The notes under the pieces: model-generated
The model's input: the letters and a program-made list of their open reading frames with translations, nothing else
Database searches by the model: none
Told to the model about the DNA's origin: nothing
Part shown: piece after piece, positions 25,814 through 34,559 of the stretch
Position numbering within the stretch: position 1 is the stretch's first letter
Layout: each line of letters opens with the position of its first letter
NCBI RefSeq assembly: GCF_009932395.1
Contig: NZ_LSRS01000003.1
Location: 559,860 to 623,859, forward strand
DNA: 64,000 nt
From: Sporotomaculum syntrophicum
GTDB taxonomy: Bacteria; Bacillota; Desulfotomaculia; Desulfotomaculales; Desulfallaceae
Direction: 5' to 3'
Program-made: the position numbers and the translations under genes

Positions 25814-27166
25814 TCAGTATGCCCGGGTAATTGTCTCAATAGCGCCGGCACAGATATCCACTGCCTGGTCAATTTCCTCTTCGTTGATGATCAAGGGTGG
25901 ATTAAAATACAGCACATTGCCCAGCGGCCTTAAAATTAATCCACCCTCCAGGGCCTTTTTATAAATTTGGTAGCCCATTCTAAAGTTTGCGTCAAAGCCT
26001 GTTTTCGACTGCTTATCGGTAACCAGCTCCATGGCATTGATCAGGCCTATGTGGCGAATTTCACCCACGTTGGGGTGGTCCAGGAGTGCTTCGTTCAGCC
26101 GGTCGTGCAAATATTGAGCCCGAACGGCCGCTGTTTCCAAGATATGTTCTTCACGCAGGATTTTCTGGACAGCCAGTGCAGCAACGCTCCCCAGCGGATT
26201 ACCGCTGTAGGTATGACTGTGCATAAAAGCCTTGCCTTCGCTGTAGTCGGCATAAAACGCATCGTAAATGGCATCCGTGGTAATGGTAATCGAATAAGGA
26301 AGGTAGCCGCCGGTGAGCCCTTTGGAGATACACATGATATCGGGGCTGATCCCGGCATGGTCACAAGCAAACATTTTGCCGGTGCGGCCAAAACCCGTGG
26401 CAATTTCGTCGGCAATCAGCAAAACGTTGTACCGATCGCAGAGTGACCTCAGTTTTTTCAGGTACATGGCCGGGTAAATGCGCATACCGGCGCTTCCCTG
26501 CAGCATAGGCTCAACAATAATGGCACAGGTTTCTTCTGCATGCTCGGCAAAAGATTGCTCGGCGTGCTCAAAGCAGGCACAGTCGCAGTTGTCACGGCTT
26601 TGCCCGTAAGGGCAGCGGTAGCAGTCCGGGGCTTCAATGCGGAAGGTTTCCATGAGCATCGGTTTATAAATTTTGGCGTATAGGTCCAGGGTGCCCACCG
26701 ACAATGCGCCGATGGTTTCGCCGTGATAGCCTTCGGTCAGGCACATAAACCGGGTTTTCTCCGGGTGGCCAGTCTGGTACTGGTACTGAAAGGCCATTTT
26801 CAACGCGCATTCCACCGCCGACGATCCATTGTCGGAAAAGTTGAATTTAGCCAGCCCCCTGGGGATAATCTCCATCAGCTGCTCGCACAGGGTAATGACT
26901 GGTTCGTGGGAGAAGTTGGAGAAAATAACGTGTTCCAGCTTATCCAGCTGGTTCTTGATGTATTCGTTGATTTTGGGGTTGCAGTGCCCCAGCAGGTTGC
27001 ACCACCAGGAGCTGACAATATCTATGTAAGCTTTGCCGTTTATGTCGTACAAGTAGACTCCCTGGCCGTGGTCGATAATAATTGGCTTGAGCTCCTCATA
27101 ATCCTTCATCTGGGAGCAGGGATGCCAGATATATCGCAGGTCCTTTTCCACTAAGTTCATATTCAT
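25814..27166 (-). CDS. bioA: Adenosylmethionine-8-amino-7-oxononanoate aminotransferase
   Basis: A ~450-aa class III PLP aminotransferase that converts KAPA to DAPA with SAM as amino donor. Diagnostic features are WHPCSQMKDYEEL, DGQGVYLYD-type start of the large domain, SSWWCNLLGHCNPKIN (the BioA Trp-Trp pair), GSSAVECALKMAFQYQY, and the PLP lysine in CISKGLTGGYLPYS. It is the last gene of bioB-bioD-bioA, 15 nt after bioD. The ATG used is 11 nt from AGGAGG; a GTG three codons upstream is possible but too close to it. Confidence 0.95.
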   Translation of the reverse strand: MNMNLVEKDLRYIWHPCSQMKDYEELKPIIIDHGQGVYLYDINGKAYIDIVSSWWCNLLGHCNPKINEYIKNQLDKLEHVIFSNFSHEPVITLCEQLMEIIPRGLAKFNFSDNGSSAVECALKMAFQYQYQTGHPEKTRFMCLTEGYHGETIGALSVGTLDLYAKIYKPMLMETFRIEAPDCYRCPYGQSRDNCDCACFEHAEQSFAEHAEETCAIIVEPMLQGSAGMRIYPAMYLKKLRSLCDRYNVLLIADEIATGFGRTGKMFACDHAGISPDIMCISKGLTGGYLPYSITITTDAIYDAFYADYSEGKAFMHSHTYSGNPLGSVAALAVQKILREEHILETAAVRAQYLHDRLNEALLDHPNVGEIRHIGLINAMELVTDKQSKTGFDANFRMGYQIYKKALEGGLILRPLGNVLYFNPPLIINEEEIDQAVDICAGAIETITRAY

Positions 27167-27181
27167 CCTGTTCACATCCTC

Positions 27182-27868
27182 CTAAGCGTACAAGGCGGCC
27201 AGCCGGCCGGCCTCCAGGTTGATTTCGACTGCGTTTTCCTGCACCAGGGCAAGCACCGGGATACCGGTAAGTTCCTCAATCATTTTCTTGTTGTCCAATT
27301 CCATCAGACTCCCGCAAAAATGATTTAAAATAACTCCCTTCACGGCGATATCGCGGTAGCGCATGTATTCTACGGTCAGCACCACCGCATTGATGGTGCC
27401 CAGCCCGGCATGGGCCACCAGGACCGTGCCCAGGTTTAATTCCTTGATTACATCCTCCAGAAATATGCGGGCCGAGCTGTCGTAGCGGAGCGGACACATA
27501 ATACCGCCGCTGCCTTCCATTGTCAGGTAGTCATATTTAGCTGCTGCTTTGGCGTAAGCGGCTTTCACCAACGGCAGTTCCACTGGATTGCCCTCCATTT
27601 GGGCTGCCAGGTGCGGGGAAACGGGGTTCTCATAGATGTAGGTAACCAGGTTGGACAAGTCTTCATCCAGGCCGGCGACCTGTTTCACGTAGCCGGCGTC
27701 ACTGGCCTGCAGCCCGGCTTTTGTTTTCTCCAGGCCGCTGAGGGCGGCCTTATAATAACCTGCGTTGTAACCGGCCTCACGCAGCTTTTTCACGATCAGG
27801 GCGGTCACATAGGTCTTGCCCACCTCCGTACTGGTGGCAGTAACGAAAAGACCTTTAGCTTCAGGCAT
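27182..27868 (-). CDS. bioD: Dethiobiotin synthetase
   Basis: A 228-aa ATP-dependent carboxylase that closes the ureido ring of dethiobiotin from DAPA and CO2. The P-loop-like TATSTEVGKTYVTAL at the start, KAALSG, and the MEGSGGIMCPL catalytic loop identify it. It overlaps the end of bioB by 8 nt and is followed closely by bioA, giving a tightly coupled operon. Confidence 0.94.
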   Translation of the reverse strand: MPEAKGLFVTATSTEVGKTYVTALIVKKLREAGYNAGYYKAALSGLEKTKAGLQASDAGYVKQVAGLDEDLSNLVTYIYENPVSPHLAAQMEGNPVELPLVKAAYAKAAAKYDYLTMEGSGGIMCPLRYDSSARIFLEDVIKELNLGTVLVAHAGLGTINAVVLTVEYMRYRDIAVKGVILNHFCGSLMELDNKKMIEELTGIPVLALVQENAVEINLEAGRLAALYA

Positions 27869-28832
27869 CCCACAACACCGCCTTATAGCCCAGCTCGTCT
27901 AACATTTGCATGTCCTGCTCAATGGTAATGCCTTCCGTGGTCAGCATATCACCGGAAATAGCGGCATTGGCGCCGGACAAAAAGCACTGGCGTCCCTTAT
28001 CGGCCAGCAGCCCGCGGCCGCCCGCCAGCCGGATGGAGGCATTGGGTATTAAGAAGCGGAACAGCGCCACTATACGGCACATTTCCTCGTTAGTTAACCG
28101 CTTGTTGTTTTCGTAAGGCGTACCCGGGATGGGGTTAAGCATATTGACGGGAATGGACCGGACACCCAGCTCGCGAAGGTCCAGCGCCATGTCGATTCTA
28201 TCCTCCATCGATTCGCCCAGCCCCATAATACCGCCGCTACAAACGTTTAGCCCGGCTCGCTGCGCAGCCCGGATGGCCGCAATTTTATCGTCGTAGGTGT
28301 GGGTGGTGCAGACATTGGAAAAGTTCCTGCGGGAGGTTTCCAGGTTATTGTGAACTCTGCTAATACCCGCTGCTTTCAACCTGGCAAACTGCGCTTCATC
28401 TAACAGGCCGAAGGAACCGCAAACAGCAATATTGCATATTTCTCGGATGGCCCGGATGCTGTTACACACCTGGTCTACCTCTCCGGGTGACAATCTCCTG
28501 CCGGAAGTAACGATAGAATACCGCAGCACTCCCCGTTCCTCGTTGTAAACAGCCTGTTCCACGATCTTGTCCGTGTCCAGCAATGGGTATTCCTCAACAG
28601 CAGTCCGGTAAAAGGAGGACTGCGCGCAATACTTGCAGTTTTCCGAGCATTTACCGCTTTTGCCGTTGATGATGGTGCAGATATCAAAGGCGCTGCCGCA
28701 AAAATGCTGCCTGATTTCGTTGGCCGTTGCGCATAGCTCCGCCAGCGGCGCTTCGCATATTTCCAGGGCTTCGTCTTTGTCAATTAATGCACCGGAAAGT
28801 ATTTTATTTTTAGTTTCTTTCAGTTTGAACAT
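27861..28832 (-). CDS. bioB: Biotin synthase (radical SAM)
   Basis: A 323-aa radical SAM enzyme that inserts sulfur into dethiobiotin. The radical cluster motif CSENCKYCAQS is present, with GIMGLGESMEDRI, MLNPIPGTP and RLAGGRG downstream; these hold the family's other SAM and [2Fe-2S] contacts. The ATG chosen has GAGAG at 8 nt. A TTG 12 codons upstream would fall at or before the predicted transcription start. It is first in the operon and under a BirA-type operator. Confidence 0.95.
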   Translation of the reverse strand: MFKLKETKNKILSGALIDKDEALEICEAPLAELCATANEIRQHFCGSAFDICTIINGKSGKCSENCKYCAQSSFYRTAVEEYPLLDTDKIVEQAVYNEERGVLRYSIVTSGRRLSPGEVDQVCNSIRAIREICNIAVCGSFGLLDEAQFARLKAAGISRVHNNLETSRRNFSNVCTTHTYDDKIAAIRAAQRAGLNVCSGGIMGLGESMEDRIDMALDLRELGVRSIPVNMLNPIPGTPYENNKRLTNEEMCRIVALFRFLIPNASIRLAGGRGLLADKGRQCFLSGANAAISGDMLTTEGITIEQDMQMLDELGYKAVLWDA

Positions 28833-28868
28833 GACTAAATCTCTCATTTCAAATTTATTTATTAGCAA

Positions 28869-28922
28869 TTATTACACAAAAAAAAGCCCATTGTCAACTA
28901 GTTAAATATTAAGGGTTAACAA
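28869..28922 (-). promoter_or_regulatory. bioB promoter with BirA-type operator
   Basis: The BirA-like palindrome TTGTCAACT-N14-GGTTAACAA occupies 28891-28922. On the minus strand its inner half holds TTGACA, which with a 17-nt spacer and TAATAA (28874-28869) forms a strong sigma-A promoter. Bound BirA would block the -35 element, matching known biotin control in Firmicutes. Confidence 0.85.
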
Positions 28923-29033
28923 TTACCTTAAAGATATAAAGCAAAGCTTACCCGTCTATGTATCCGGTTAATTCCACCAAATCACCAAGAATTCAACTTC
29001 AATTTCGTTACCCATACCGGTTATAACATTTCA

Positions 29034-29087
29034 ATGTTAACCGAAGTTTAATTTCAAGTTTACAATACTACTATGTTTTGGTAATAT
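29034..29087 (+). promoter_or_regulatory. bioF promoter with BirA-type operator
   Basis: ATGTTAACC-N14-AGTTTACAA (29034-29065) fits the BirA consensus with three mismatches. Its right half contains TTTACA, which with a 17-nt spacer and TAATAT (29082-29087) makes a plausible bioF promoter. The layout mirrors the bioB side. Confidence 0.75.
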
Positions 29088-29097
29088 AAAAGCAATA

Positions 29098-29131
29098 AAC
29101 GTCAACCTTGCTAATTTTTATGGTTTACGTT
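29098..29131 (+). promoter_or_regulatory. Third BirA-spaced palindrome upstream of bioF
   Basis: AACGTCAACC-N14-GGTTTACGTT is a 10-bp inverted repeat with one mismatch and the same 14-nt spacer as the two BirA-like sites. Its outer bases (AACGT) differ from the BirA consensus. It lies just past the predicted bioF transcription start and 28 nt before the ribosome site. Confidence 0.6.
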
Positions 29132-29168
29132 TTAAATTTTACCGCTAACCCGAAAAGGAGAGTTTTAG

Positions 29169-30335
29169 ATGGAATTCATAAAAGAGGAGCTATCAAATCT
29201 CAAACAGAAGAATCTTTACCGCCAGCTAAAAACAATGAACGCCGCCCAATCCTCCAGAACAATGGTTAACGATAAAGAATGTATTTTATTATCCTCAAAT
29301 AATTACCTGGGGCTTACCGAACACCCGGAATTAAAAGCAGCGGCCAAGGAGGCTGTGGATCTCTGGGGAACCGGTTCGGGAGGGTCACGTTTAATCACGG
29401 GAAATATGAGGCTCCATGAAGAACTGGAAGAAACCATTGCCCGTTTTAAAGGCACGGAAGCAGCCATTGTGTTCAACACCGGCTACATGGCTAACATGGG
29501 AGCGATAACTGCACTGGTGGGCCGGGGTGACATTATTTTTAGTGATGAACTAAATCACGCCAGTATTATTGACGGGTGCCGTCTCAGCCAGGCCAAAACT
29601 ATAATTTACCCGCACAAGGACACCGGCGTGCTTGAAAAATTATTACAACAAAATCGCAGTTACCGTCGTATTTATATCATTACCGACGGAGTTTTTAGCA
29701 TGGATGGCGACCTGGCCCCTTTACCCCGCTTGGTGGAACTGGCCGAAAAATACAATGCCTGGTTAATGGTAGACGATGCCCACGCTACCGGAGTAATGGG
29801 TCACCGGGGTTCCGGTACAGCCGAGCATTTTGGCCTGGAAAGCAGGATTCCCATTCAAATCGGCACTTTGAGCAAAGCCATCGGCAGTGCCGGCGGCTTT
29901 GTGGCCGGTTCTTATGATTTAATTGATTACCTGAGGAACAAAGCGCGCAGCTTTATTTACTCGACAGCTCTCCCCCCGTCTGAAATTGCCGTTGCTTTGG
30001 CGGCCTTTAGAGTGCTGCGAACAAATCCGCAGATACGGGAAAGTCTGCATTTGAATGCTCATTACCTCAGGTCCGGTCTGAAGAAAATAGGTTTTACCAT
30101 TCTAACTGAAGAATCACCGGTAATACCTGTATTAATAGGTGATGCCAGCAAAGCCGTACAAATGGCCCAACAGCTGTTATCCCTGGGCGTTTTTGCTCCG
30201 GGCATCAGACCGCCCACAGTGCCGCCGGGCATGAGCAGGTTGAGAGTTGCGGTAATGGCCACGCACACCCGGGATGATTTGGACAAAGCTCTGGCTGCCT
30301 TTTCACAGGCCGGGAAGGAGACAGGTGTTATGTAG
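29169..30335 (+). CDS. bioF: 8-Amino-7-oxononanoate synthase
   Basis: A 388-aa alpha-oxoamine synthase that condenses pimeloyl-CoA/ACP with alanine to give KAPA. Motifs are SSNNYLGLTEHPELK, GTGSGGSRLITGN, DELNHASIIDGCRLS, VDDAHATG and the PLP lysine in GTLSKAIGSAGG. AAAAGGAG precedes the ATG. It is divergent from bioBDA and shares the BirA-controlled region. No genes for pimeloyl synthesis (bioC/H/I/W) are visible, so the precursor route is encoded elsewhere. Confidence 0.93.
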   Translation: MEFIKEELSNLKQKNLYRQLKTMNAAQSSRTMVNDKECILLSSNNYLGLTEHPELKAAAKEAVDLWGTGSGGSRLITGNMRLHEELEETIARFKGTEAAIVFNTGYMANMGAITALVGRGDIIFSDELNHASIIDGCRLSQAKTIIYPHKDTGVLEKLLQQNRSYRRIYIITDGVFSMDGDLAPLPRLVELAEKYNAWLMVDDAHATGVMGHRGSGTAEHFGLESRIPIQIGTLSKAIGSAGGFVAGSYDLIDYLRNKARSFIYSTALPPSEIAVALAAFRVLRTNPQIRESLHLNAHYLRSGLKKIGFTILTEESPVIPVLIGDASKAVQMAQQLLSLGVFAPGIRPPTVPPGMSRLRVAVMATHTRDDLDKALAAFSQAGKETGVM

Positions 30336-30337
30336 TC

Positions 30338-31066
30338 TTAAAGACGATCTCGAGTTGAAAAGGCAATCGTCGAAGCGAATTTTTCTAATAATAACCCTGT
30401 GTTAATATTAACGTTGGCACCCGTGTTAATGCTTATTTTAGCCAGGCTGACTGCCAACGGTCCATTAGCTATTATTTTATACGCTAATTGTTTAGTGGCC
30501 GGCAGTAAATCTTCGGGCTGTTCCACTACTTTATTGAGAAGGCCAATGGCTTTTGCCTCCCGGGCGCTGAGAATATTGCCGGTAAATATTAATTCTTTGG
30601 CCTTAGCGATGCCTACCAATCTTTGCAATCTCTGGGTACCGCCCGCCCCCGGGATGATGCCCAGGCCGGTTTCCGGCTGTCCCAGTTTGGAGCGGCTAGT
30701 GGCAATTCTTATATCACAGGCCAGGGCCAGCTCGCAACCGCCGCCCAGGGCAAAACCGTCTATAGCAGCAATAACGGGCTTCTCCAGGTTTTCCAAAGCA
30801 TTAAGCGATGCATGAGCTTCGCTTTTTAATATTGCATAAGTTTCACGCTCATTTAGAGAACGAATATCTGCCCCAGATGCGAATGCTTTGCTCCCTGAAC
30901 CGGTGATAATAACTACCCGTACATCCTGATCAAAACGGCATTCCCGTGCGACTGCATAAATCTCCATCCAGGTGCGGGGGTCCAGGGCATTGTGCACATC
31001 CGGGCGGTTCAAAGTAATCAACGCGATAAAGTCTTCTTTTTTATATGCTAAATTATGGTATTTCAT
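30338..31066 (-). CDS. Enoyl-CoA hydratase/isomerase family protein
   Basis: A 242-aa crotonase-fold protein with LITLNRPDVHNALD, the oxyanion segment GSGSKAFASGADIRSL, and AIDGFALGGGCELALACD / LGQPETGLGIIPGAGGTQRL, which contains both catalytic Glu positions (GGCE and PETG). It probably hydrates short-chain enoyl-CoA; substrate unknown. The ATG is placed with AAGGA at 8 nt. It ends abruptly after AFSTRDRL, shorter than the usual ~258 residues, so the C-terminal helix is truncated. Confidence 0.9.
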   Translation of the reverse strand: MKYHNLAYKKEDFIALITLNRPDVHNALDPRTWMEIYAVARECRFDQDVRVVIITGSGSKAFASGADIRSLNERETYAILKSEAHASLNALENLEKPVIAAIDGFALGGGCELALACDIRIATSRSKLGQPETGLGIIPGAGGTQRLQRLVGIAKAKELIFTGNILSAREAKAIGLLNKVVEQPEDLLPATKQLAYKIIANGPLAVSLAKISINTGANVNINTGLLLEKFASTIAFSTRDRL

Positions 31067-31178
31067 TAAAGGATTCCTTCCTGTCAGATTAGCACTTTTC
31101 TTTAAACTCATAGTTTTATTTTACAGGTTATTGGTAAAGTTGAGTCATTAAAGTTATCATTGCTGCACGGGTTAAAGC

Positions 31179-31209
31179 CAAAAGGGAGAGACCTTCAAGC
31201 CCTCCCTTT
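31179..31209 (-). terminator. Terminator after the SLH gene
   Basis: Stem AAAGGGAG / CTCCCTTT with short T runs in both directions, 50 nt beyond the stop of the frameshifted SLH gene. Confidence 0.65.
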
Positions 31210-31259
31210 CTTAATATACTGGCATTAAGTTTGGCAAATTATTTTTGAACAAAATTTAT

Positions 31260-32301
31260 TTACTTGAGCATTTCACCCGATTCAGTGGTTATAATCTGGT
31301 TTATCGGCTTATACTTGCCATTCATTAGTTGATAAGTGGTTTTCAAAAGCGCTATGGTATCCGAGTGAGACACGCCGATGACCCGTTGGATGGCAGTTAC
31401 TTCACAGGCTCCGTCATTGTTTCCCGTCACCGTCAACATCCTGAGCCTTGAAGCCGGCATTGGTATATAACCCATCTTCACCGCCGATTTCAAGCACTTT
31501 TTGTCCGTCAACAGTCAAGTGGAAAGCTACCGGCATGTCCCTGGGATCTCTCTTCTGGTAAAGATTGATTTTTTCCGGTGTACCGTCTCTATATAGGTCT
31601 AACTCCTCCGATTGTATAACGGAGACATTCATTGGCTCGGTAACATCTTCGACAGGCTGAGCATTGTTCAGGGTGGTCAGGGTCCTGTTTAATACTGCTG
31701 CCAGCTCGGCACGGGTAATGTTCCCATTAGGCTGAAACTGGTTGGCAGACCTGCCCTTCATGATGCCCGAGTTAAACATAAAAGCCACCGTCAACTGCTC
31801 ATCATGTGGTAAATATGTGGTATCTTCATACAAAGGCCACATTTCCGTGGTGATCACGCTTAGCTTCTTGGCCTGAAAAGCTTTATCAATGGCCACGGCT
31901 ACCTCCAGCCTGGTAACAGGCCGTTTGGGGTCAAACTTGCGGTTATCCAGGTTGAAAATATTATATATCCCTGCTCTTGTTATGGCCTCGCTGTACCATT
32001 GCCCTGCGGCTACATCGTCATAATAGTCTGCCGGGGAAGGCTCTTTGATAAATTTCAGGTGATCGTAATTTAAGTCAAAAATACGGTCCAAGCAGACGGC
32101 CACCTCCGCCCGGGTAACTAGCTGGTTGGGGGCATACTTATCTTTAGCAATGCCCTTCATAATGCCCTTGTGATAAACTTGCTCCACTTCCCGAACCGCC
32201 CAGTGGCCCTGTATATCTGTGAAAGGGGTTTGGGCAAATCCGGCAACAGGCATCATTAACAAGCCGGCCGCCAACCCCAGGCTAAGAATACTCTTTTTCA
32301 T
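31260..32301 (-). pseudogene. S-layer-homology domain protein, frameshifted near 31420-31425
   Basis: The gene starts with a signal peptide (MKKSILSLGLAAGLLMMPVAGFA) and three SLH repeats (FTDIQGHWAVREVEQ..., YYDDVAAGQWYSEAI..., VAFMFNSGIMKGRSANQFQPNG). These anchor proteins to pyruvylated cell-wall polymer. A C-terminal domain continues to DVDGDGKQ and stops. In the next frame, reading resumes with NNDGACEVTAIQRVIG and runs 60 more residues. Removing one A from the GGGAAAC run restores DVDGDGNNDGACEV, a calcium-loop-like motif. The break is therefore a one-base insertion, either a real mutation or a sequence error. Confidence 0.8.
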
Positions 32302-32387
32302 GCTTCATCACACTCCCTTCATTTTAAAGGATTGACGTCAGGAAGCATAAAAAAGTTGCGGCTTTAGCTCAATATAAAGTATGGTTA

Positions 32388-33545
32388 TTACCGTCCGCCA
32401 ATCAGATTCTTCAGCGAGAGCGGGTCTGCATCGGCAAGGCATGCAGGATCCCCGGCAATCAGCCCCGCCTTCTCATGCCAGAATTCGCTAAACAGGATGT
32501 AGAGCGGCTTGAACCGATCAGTATCGCCGCCATCCGCTAATGTTTTTGCCAGGAAATCGATGGCGAAATACATGGTCTTGCTTTCGAAGCATATGTGAGG
32601 GTGCGGGCCGGGGGCATCAATTACCCAGATAATCAAGTTGCCCACCCGTTGCAGACCATATTGGGGGGTTATGCCAAGTGCTTGACAGAAAGGGATAAGT
32701 TGGTCGTTGAAATCCATCTTCGAACGGCAGTTTACAATGACCAGGTACTTGGAAGGGCTATCCGTGGAGAAAACATGCGCGAAATCGACACGACCTACAT
32801 CTCCCTCTTGCTTTTCATAGGCAAGATCAATTCCGGTGCACTCTTTGAATCTGACGAGTGCACTGGGAAGAAAACGCGTAAGGTCAAGCTGGGGATTCGA
32901 TGCTATTGCAACGCTGCCGGGGATTTTGGCAGCGGTGAACAAGCCCGATGTGCCTCCTGACGAGATTGAATAGAAGATAATTCGATCGTTAGGGATGCCG
33001 AGGCATCGCGCCACGCTCGTGACGAGCTTTGCTGTTGCGTCGCGGTAGTCTCGTTCATGCGTGCCGTAGAACCAGCCCACAGGGATGTCCGATTCAAAAT
33101 ACATCGGGTCTTCGATGCTTAGCAGATGTCCTCTTAGAAACGTATTCCATGACCATTTATGAAAGCGGGGGAGCGGCCCATGCGCAATTGTCTCGTCATC
33201 GCGCATGGTATCCAGCACAACATAAAGGTAATCATATTCGCTTGCATGGTAAAAGCACTCAAAGCGCGCGCCATCAACCTCCGTATGGAACCTGCCGTCC
33301 GGCACCCTGTTGATGCGTGTGTAATCGATATGTACACTGTGGGTTGTGAGGGCTGATGCATCGGCAGATCGGTATCGTTCGCATCGGTATCCTTCGAGCG
33401 TTTCGGCAAGGTTGACCGCGATACCTTCGCTATCATACTCGCAGGCTATATTTTCAAGAAAACTGACTGCTGGGAGGCCGTCATTGTAATGCCCCCTCTT
33501 TTGATGCTGAACAAGGTATGCTTGATTTTCCTGTCCTTTTTTCAT
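32388..33545 (-). CDS. Uncharacterised alpha/beta-hydrolase-like protein
   Basis: A 385-aa cytosolic-looking protein. I do not recognise the family with certainty. The segment RIIFYSISSGGTSGLFTAAKIP resembles the nucleophile elbow (GxSxG-like, here SISSGG) of alpha/beta hydrolases such as accessory Asp2-type and polysaccharide-linked proteins. Upstream lie YDYLYVVLD and FHKWSWNTFLRGHLLSIEDPMYF. GGAGGGTG lies 10 nt before the ATG. It sits between a decayed SLH gene and an ABC ATPase remnant, which suggests a horizontally acquired or rearranged patch. Substrate unknown. Confidence 0.6.
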   Translation of the reverse strand: MKKGQENQAYLVQHQKRGHYNDGLPAVSFLENIACEYDSEGIAVNLAETLEGYRCERYRSADASALTTHSVHIDYTRINRVPDGRFHTEVDGARFECFYHASEYDYLYVVLDTMRDDETIAHGPLPRFHKWSWNTFLRGHLLSIEDPMYFESDIPVGWFYGTHERDYRDATAKLVTSVARCLGIPNDRIIFYSISSGGTSGLFTAAKIPGSVAIASNPQLDLTRFLPSALVRFKECTGIDLAYEKQEGDVGRVDFAHVFSTDSPSKYLVIVNCRSKMDFNDQLIPFCQALGITPQYGLQRVGNLIIWVIDAPGPHPHICFESKTMYFAIDFLAKTLADGGDTDRFKPLYILFSEFWHEKAGLIAGDPACLADADPLSLKNLIGGR

Positions 33546-33550
33546 TACAG

Positions 33551-33722
33551 TTAATCACCCTCCAATTTGTAATCTTGGGCATCCACTGGCTCTTCCACTA
33601 TGGTCCCCTCATCCATAGATATATTTCGATCGGATATTTGCCGGGCAAAGGCATCTCATGGGTAACAATGATCATAGTCATACCCTCCTCGGCCAATCTT
33701 TGAAGGAAATTAGGATATCCGA
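33551..33722 (-). pseudogene. Remnant of a polar amino-acid ABC transporter ATPase (GlnQ type)
   Basis: The minus strand reads LAEEGMTMIIVTHEM, then after a one-base shift FARQISDRN...MDEGTIVEEPVDA. This matches the Walker B-distal/H-loop region and the C-terminal MDEGxIVEEG motif of GlnQ-like ATPases. Only ~55 codons remain and the frame is broken, so it is a relic. It overlaps the ribosome site region of the downstream hydrolase-like gene. Confidence 0.75.
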
Positions 33723-33765
33723 ATTGAATATCTAGTAAAAATGTTAAGCATAGGAAGATTCGCTT

Positions 33766-34326
33766 ATGAATTATGTTGCTTTAGATTTTGAAACCGCAAA
33801 CCATAGTAGGGCAAGTATCTGTTCAGTTGGTATAGCTGTAGTAGAAAATGGTAATATAGTTGAACGAGAGTCTTGGCTAGTAAGACCACCAGATTTATAT
33901 TTTCATCCTTTCTTTACCAGAATACATGGTATTACGGCTGAGGATGTAATTGATAAACCTGATTTTAAGGAACTTTGGCATTCAACATTAAAAGATTATC
34001 TTATAGGCAAGACCGTCATAGCACATAATGCCGCCTTTGATATTAACGTTTTAAGGAATACTCTTAATCAATACTTGATACCACACCCCCGGCTTACATA
34101 TCAATGCTCGGTAGTTATTGCAAAAAAGACTTGGCCAGGTCTGGGATCTTATAAGCTAAATAATTTGGCCAAACGTTTTGGCATTTCTTTTAAACACCAC
34201 GATGCAGCCGAGGATGCCCTGGCTTGTGCAAAAATAGTTCTAGAAGCCGGTGTAACGCTGGGAACTCGTTCTTTTAATGAGTTAGTTAACAAGCTATATA
34301 TAAACGTTAAAGATTTTGCAATTTAA
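33766..34326 (+). CDS. DEDDh 3'-5' exonuclease (DNA polymerase III epsilon-like)
   Basis: A 186-aa stand-alone exonuclease. The DEDDh motifs are ALDFETAN (Asp, Glu), HNAAFDINVL (Asp) and HHDAAEDA (His, Asp). It resembles epsilon/RNase T-like proofreading or RNA-trimming nucleases of Firmicutes. No ribosome site is obvious before the ATG. It is alone on the plus strand between the ABC ATPase relic and tRNA-Arg. Confidence 0.9.
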   Translation: MNYVALDFETANHSRASICSVGIAVVENGNIVERESWLVRPPDLYFHPFFTRIHGITAEDVIDKPDFKELWHSTLKDYLIGKTVIAHNAAFDINVLRNTLNQYLIPHPRLTYQCSVVIAKKTWPGLGSYKLNNLAKRFGISFKHHDAAEDALACAKIVLEAGVTLGTRSFNELVNKLYINVKDFAI

Positions 34327-34368
34327 GGACAATGATAGTTGGAACAAGTCTATTGCCTGCCCCCACTA

Positions 34369-34413
34369 AAATAAAAAACCCGCCATCCCTTAATTTTATA
34401 GGATCGCAGGTTT
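34369..34413 (-). terminator. Terminator after tRNA-Arg
   Basis: Imperfect stem AACCTGCGATCC / GGATGGCGGGTT followed on the minus strand by a six-T run, just past the tRNA 3' end. Confidence 0.75.
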
Positions 34414-34418
34414 ATGCT

Positions 34419-34493
34419 TGGTGCGCCTGACAGGAATCGAACCTGTGCTTCCGGCTCCGGAGGCCGGCGCTCTATCCCCTGAGCTACAGGCGC
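34419..34493 (-). tRNA. tRNA-Arg (CCG)
   Basis: Cloverleaf with acceptor GCGCCTG/CAGGCGC, anticodon loop CTCCGGA (anticodon CCG), T arm GGTTCGATTCC and encoded CCA. Confidence 0.95.
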
Positions 34494-34559
34494 AAACCTT
34501 TAAATTTGCTACATAGGATATTGTATCATAAATTTTGAATAATGCAAGGTCCAATACTA

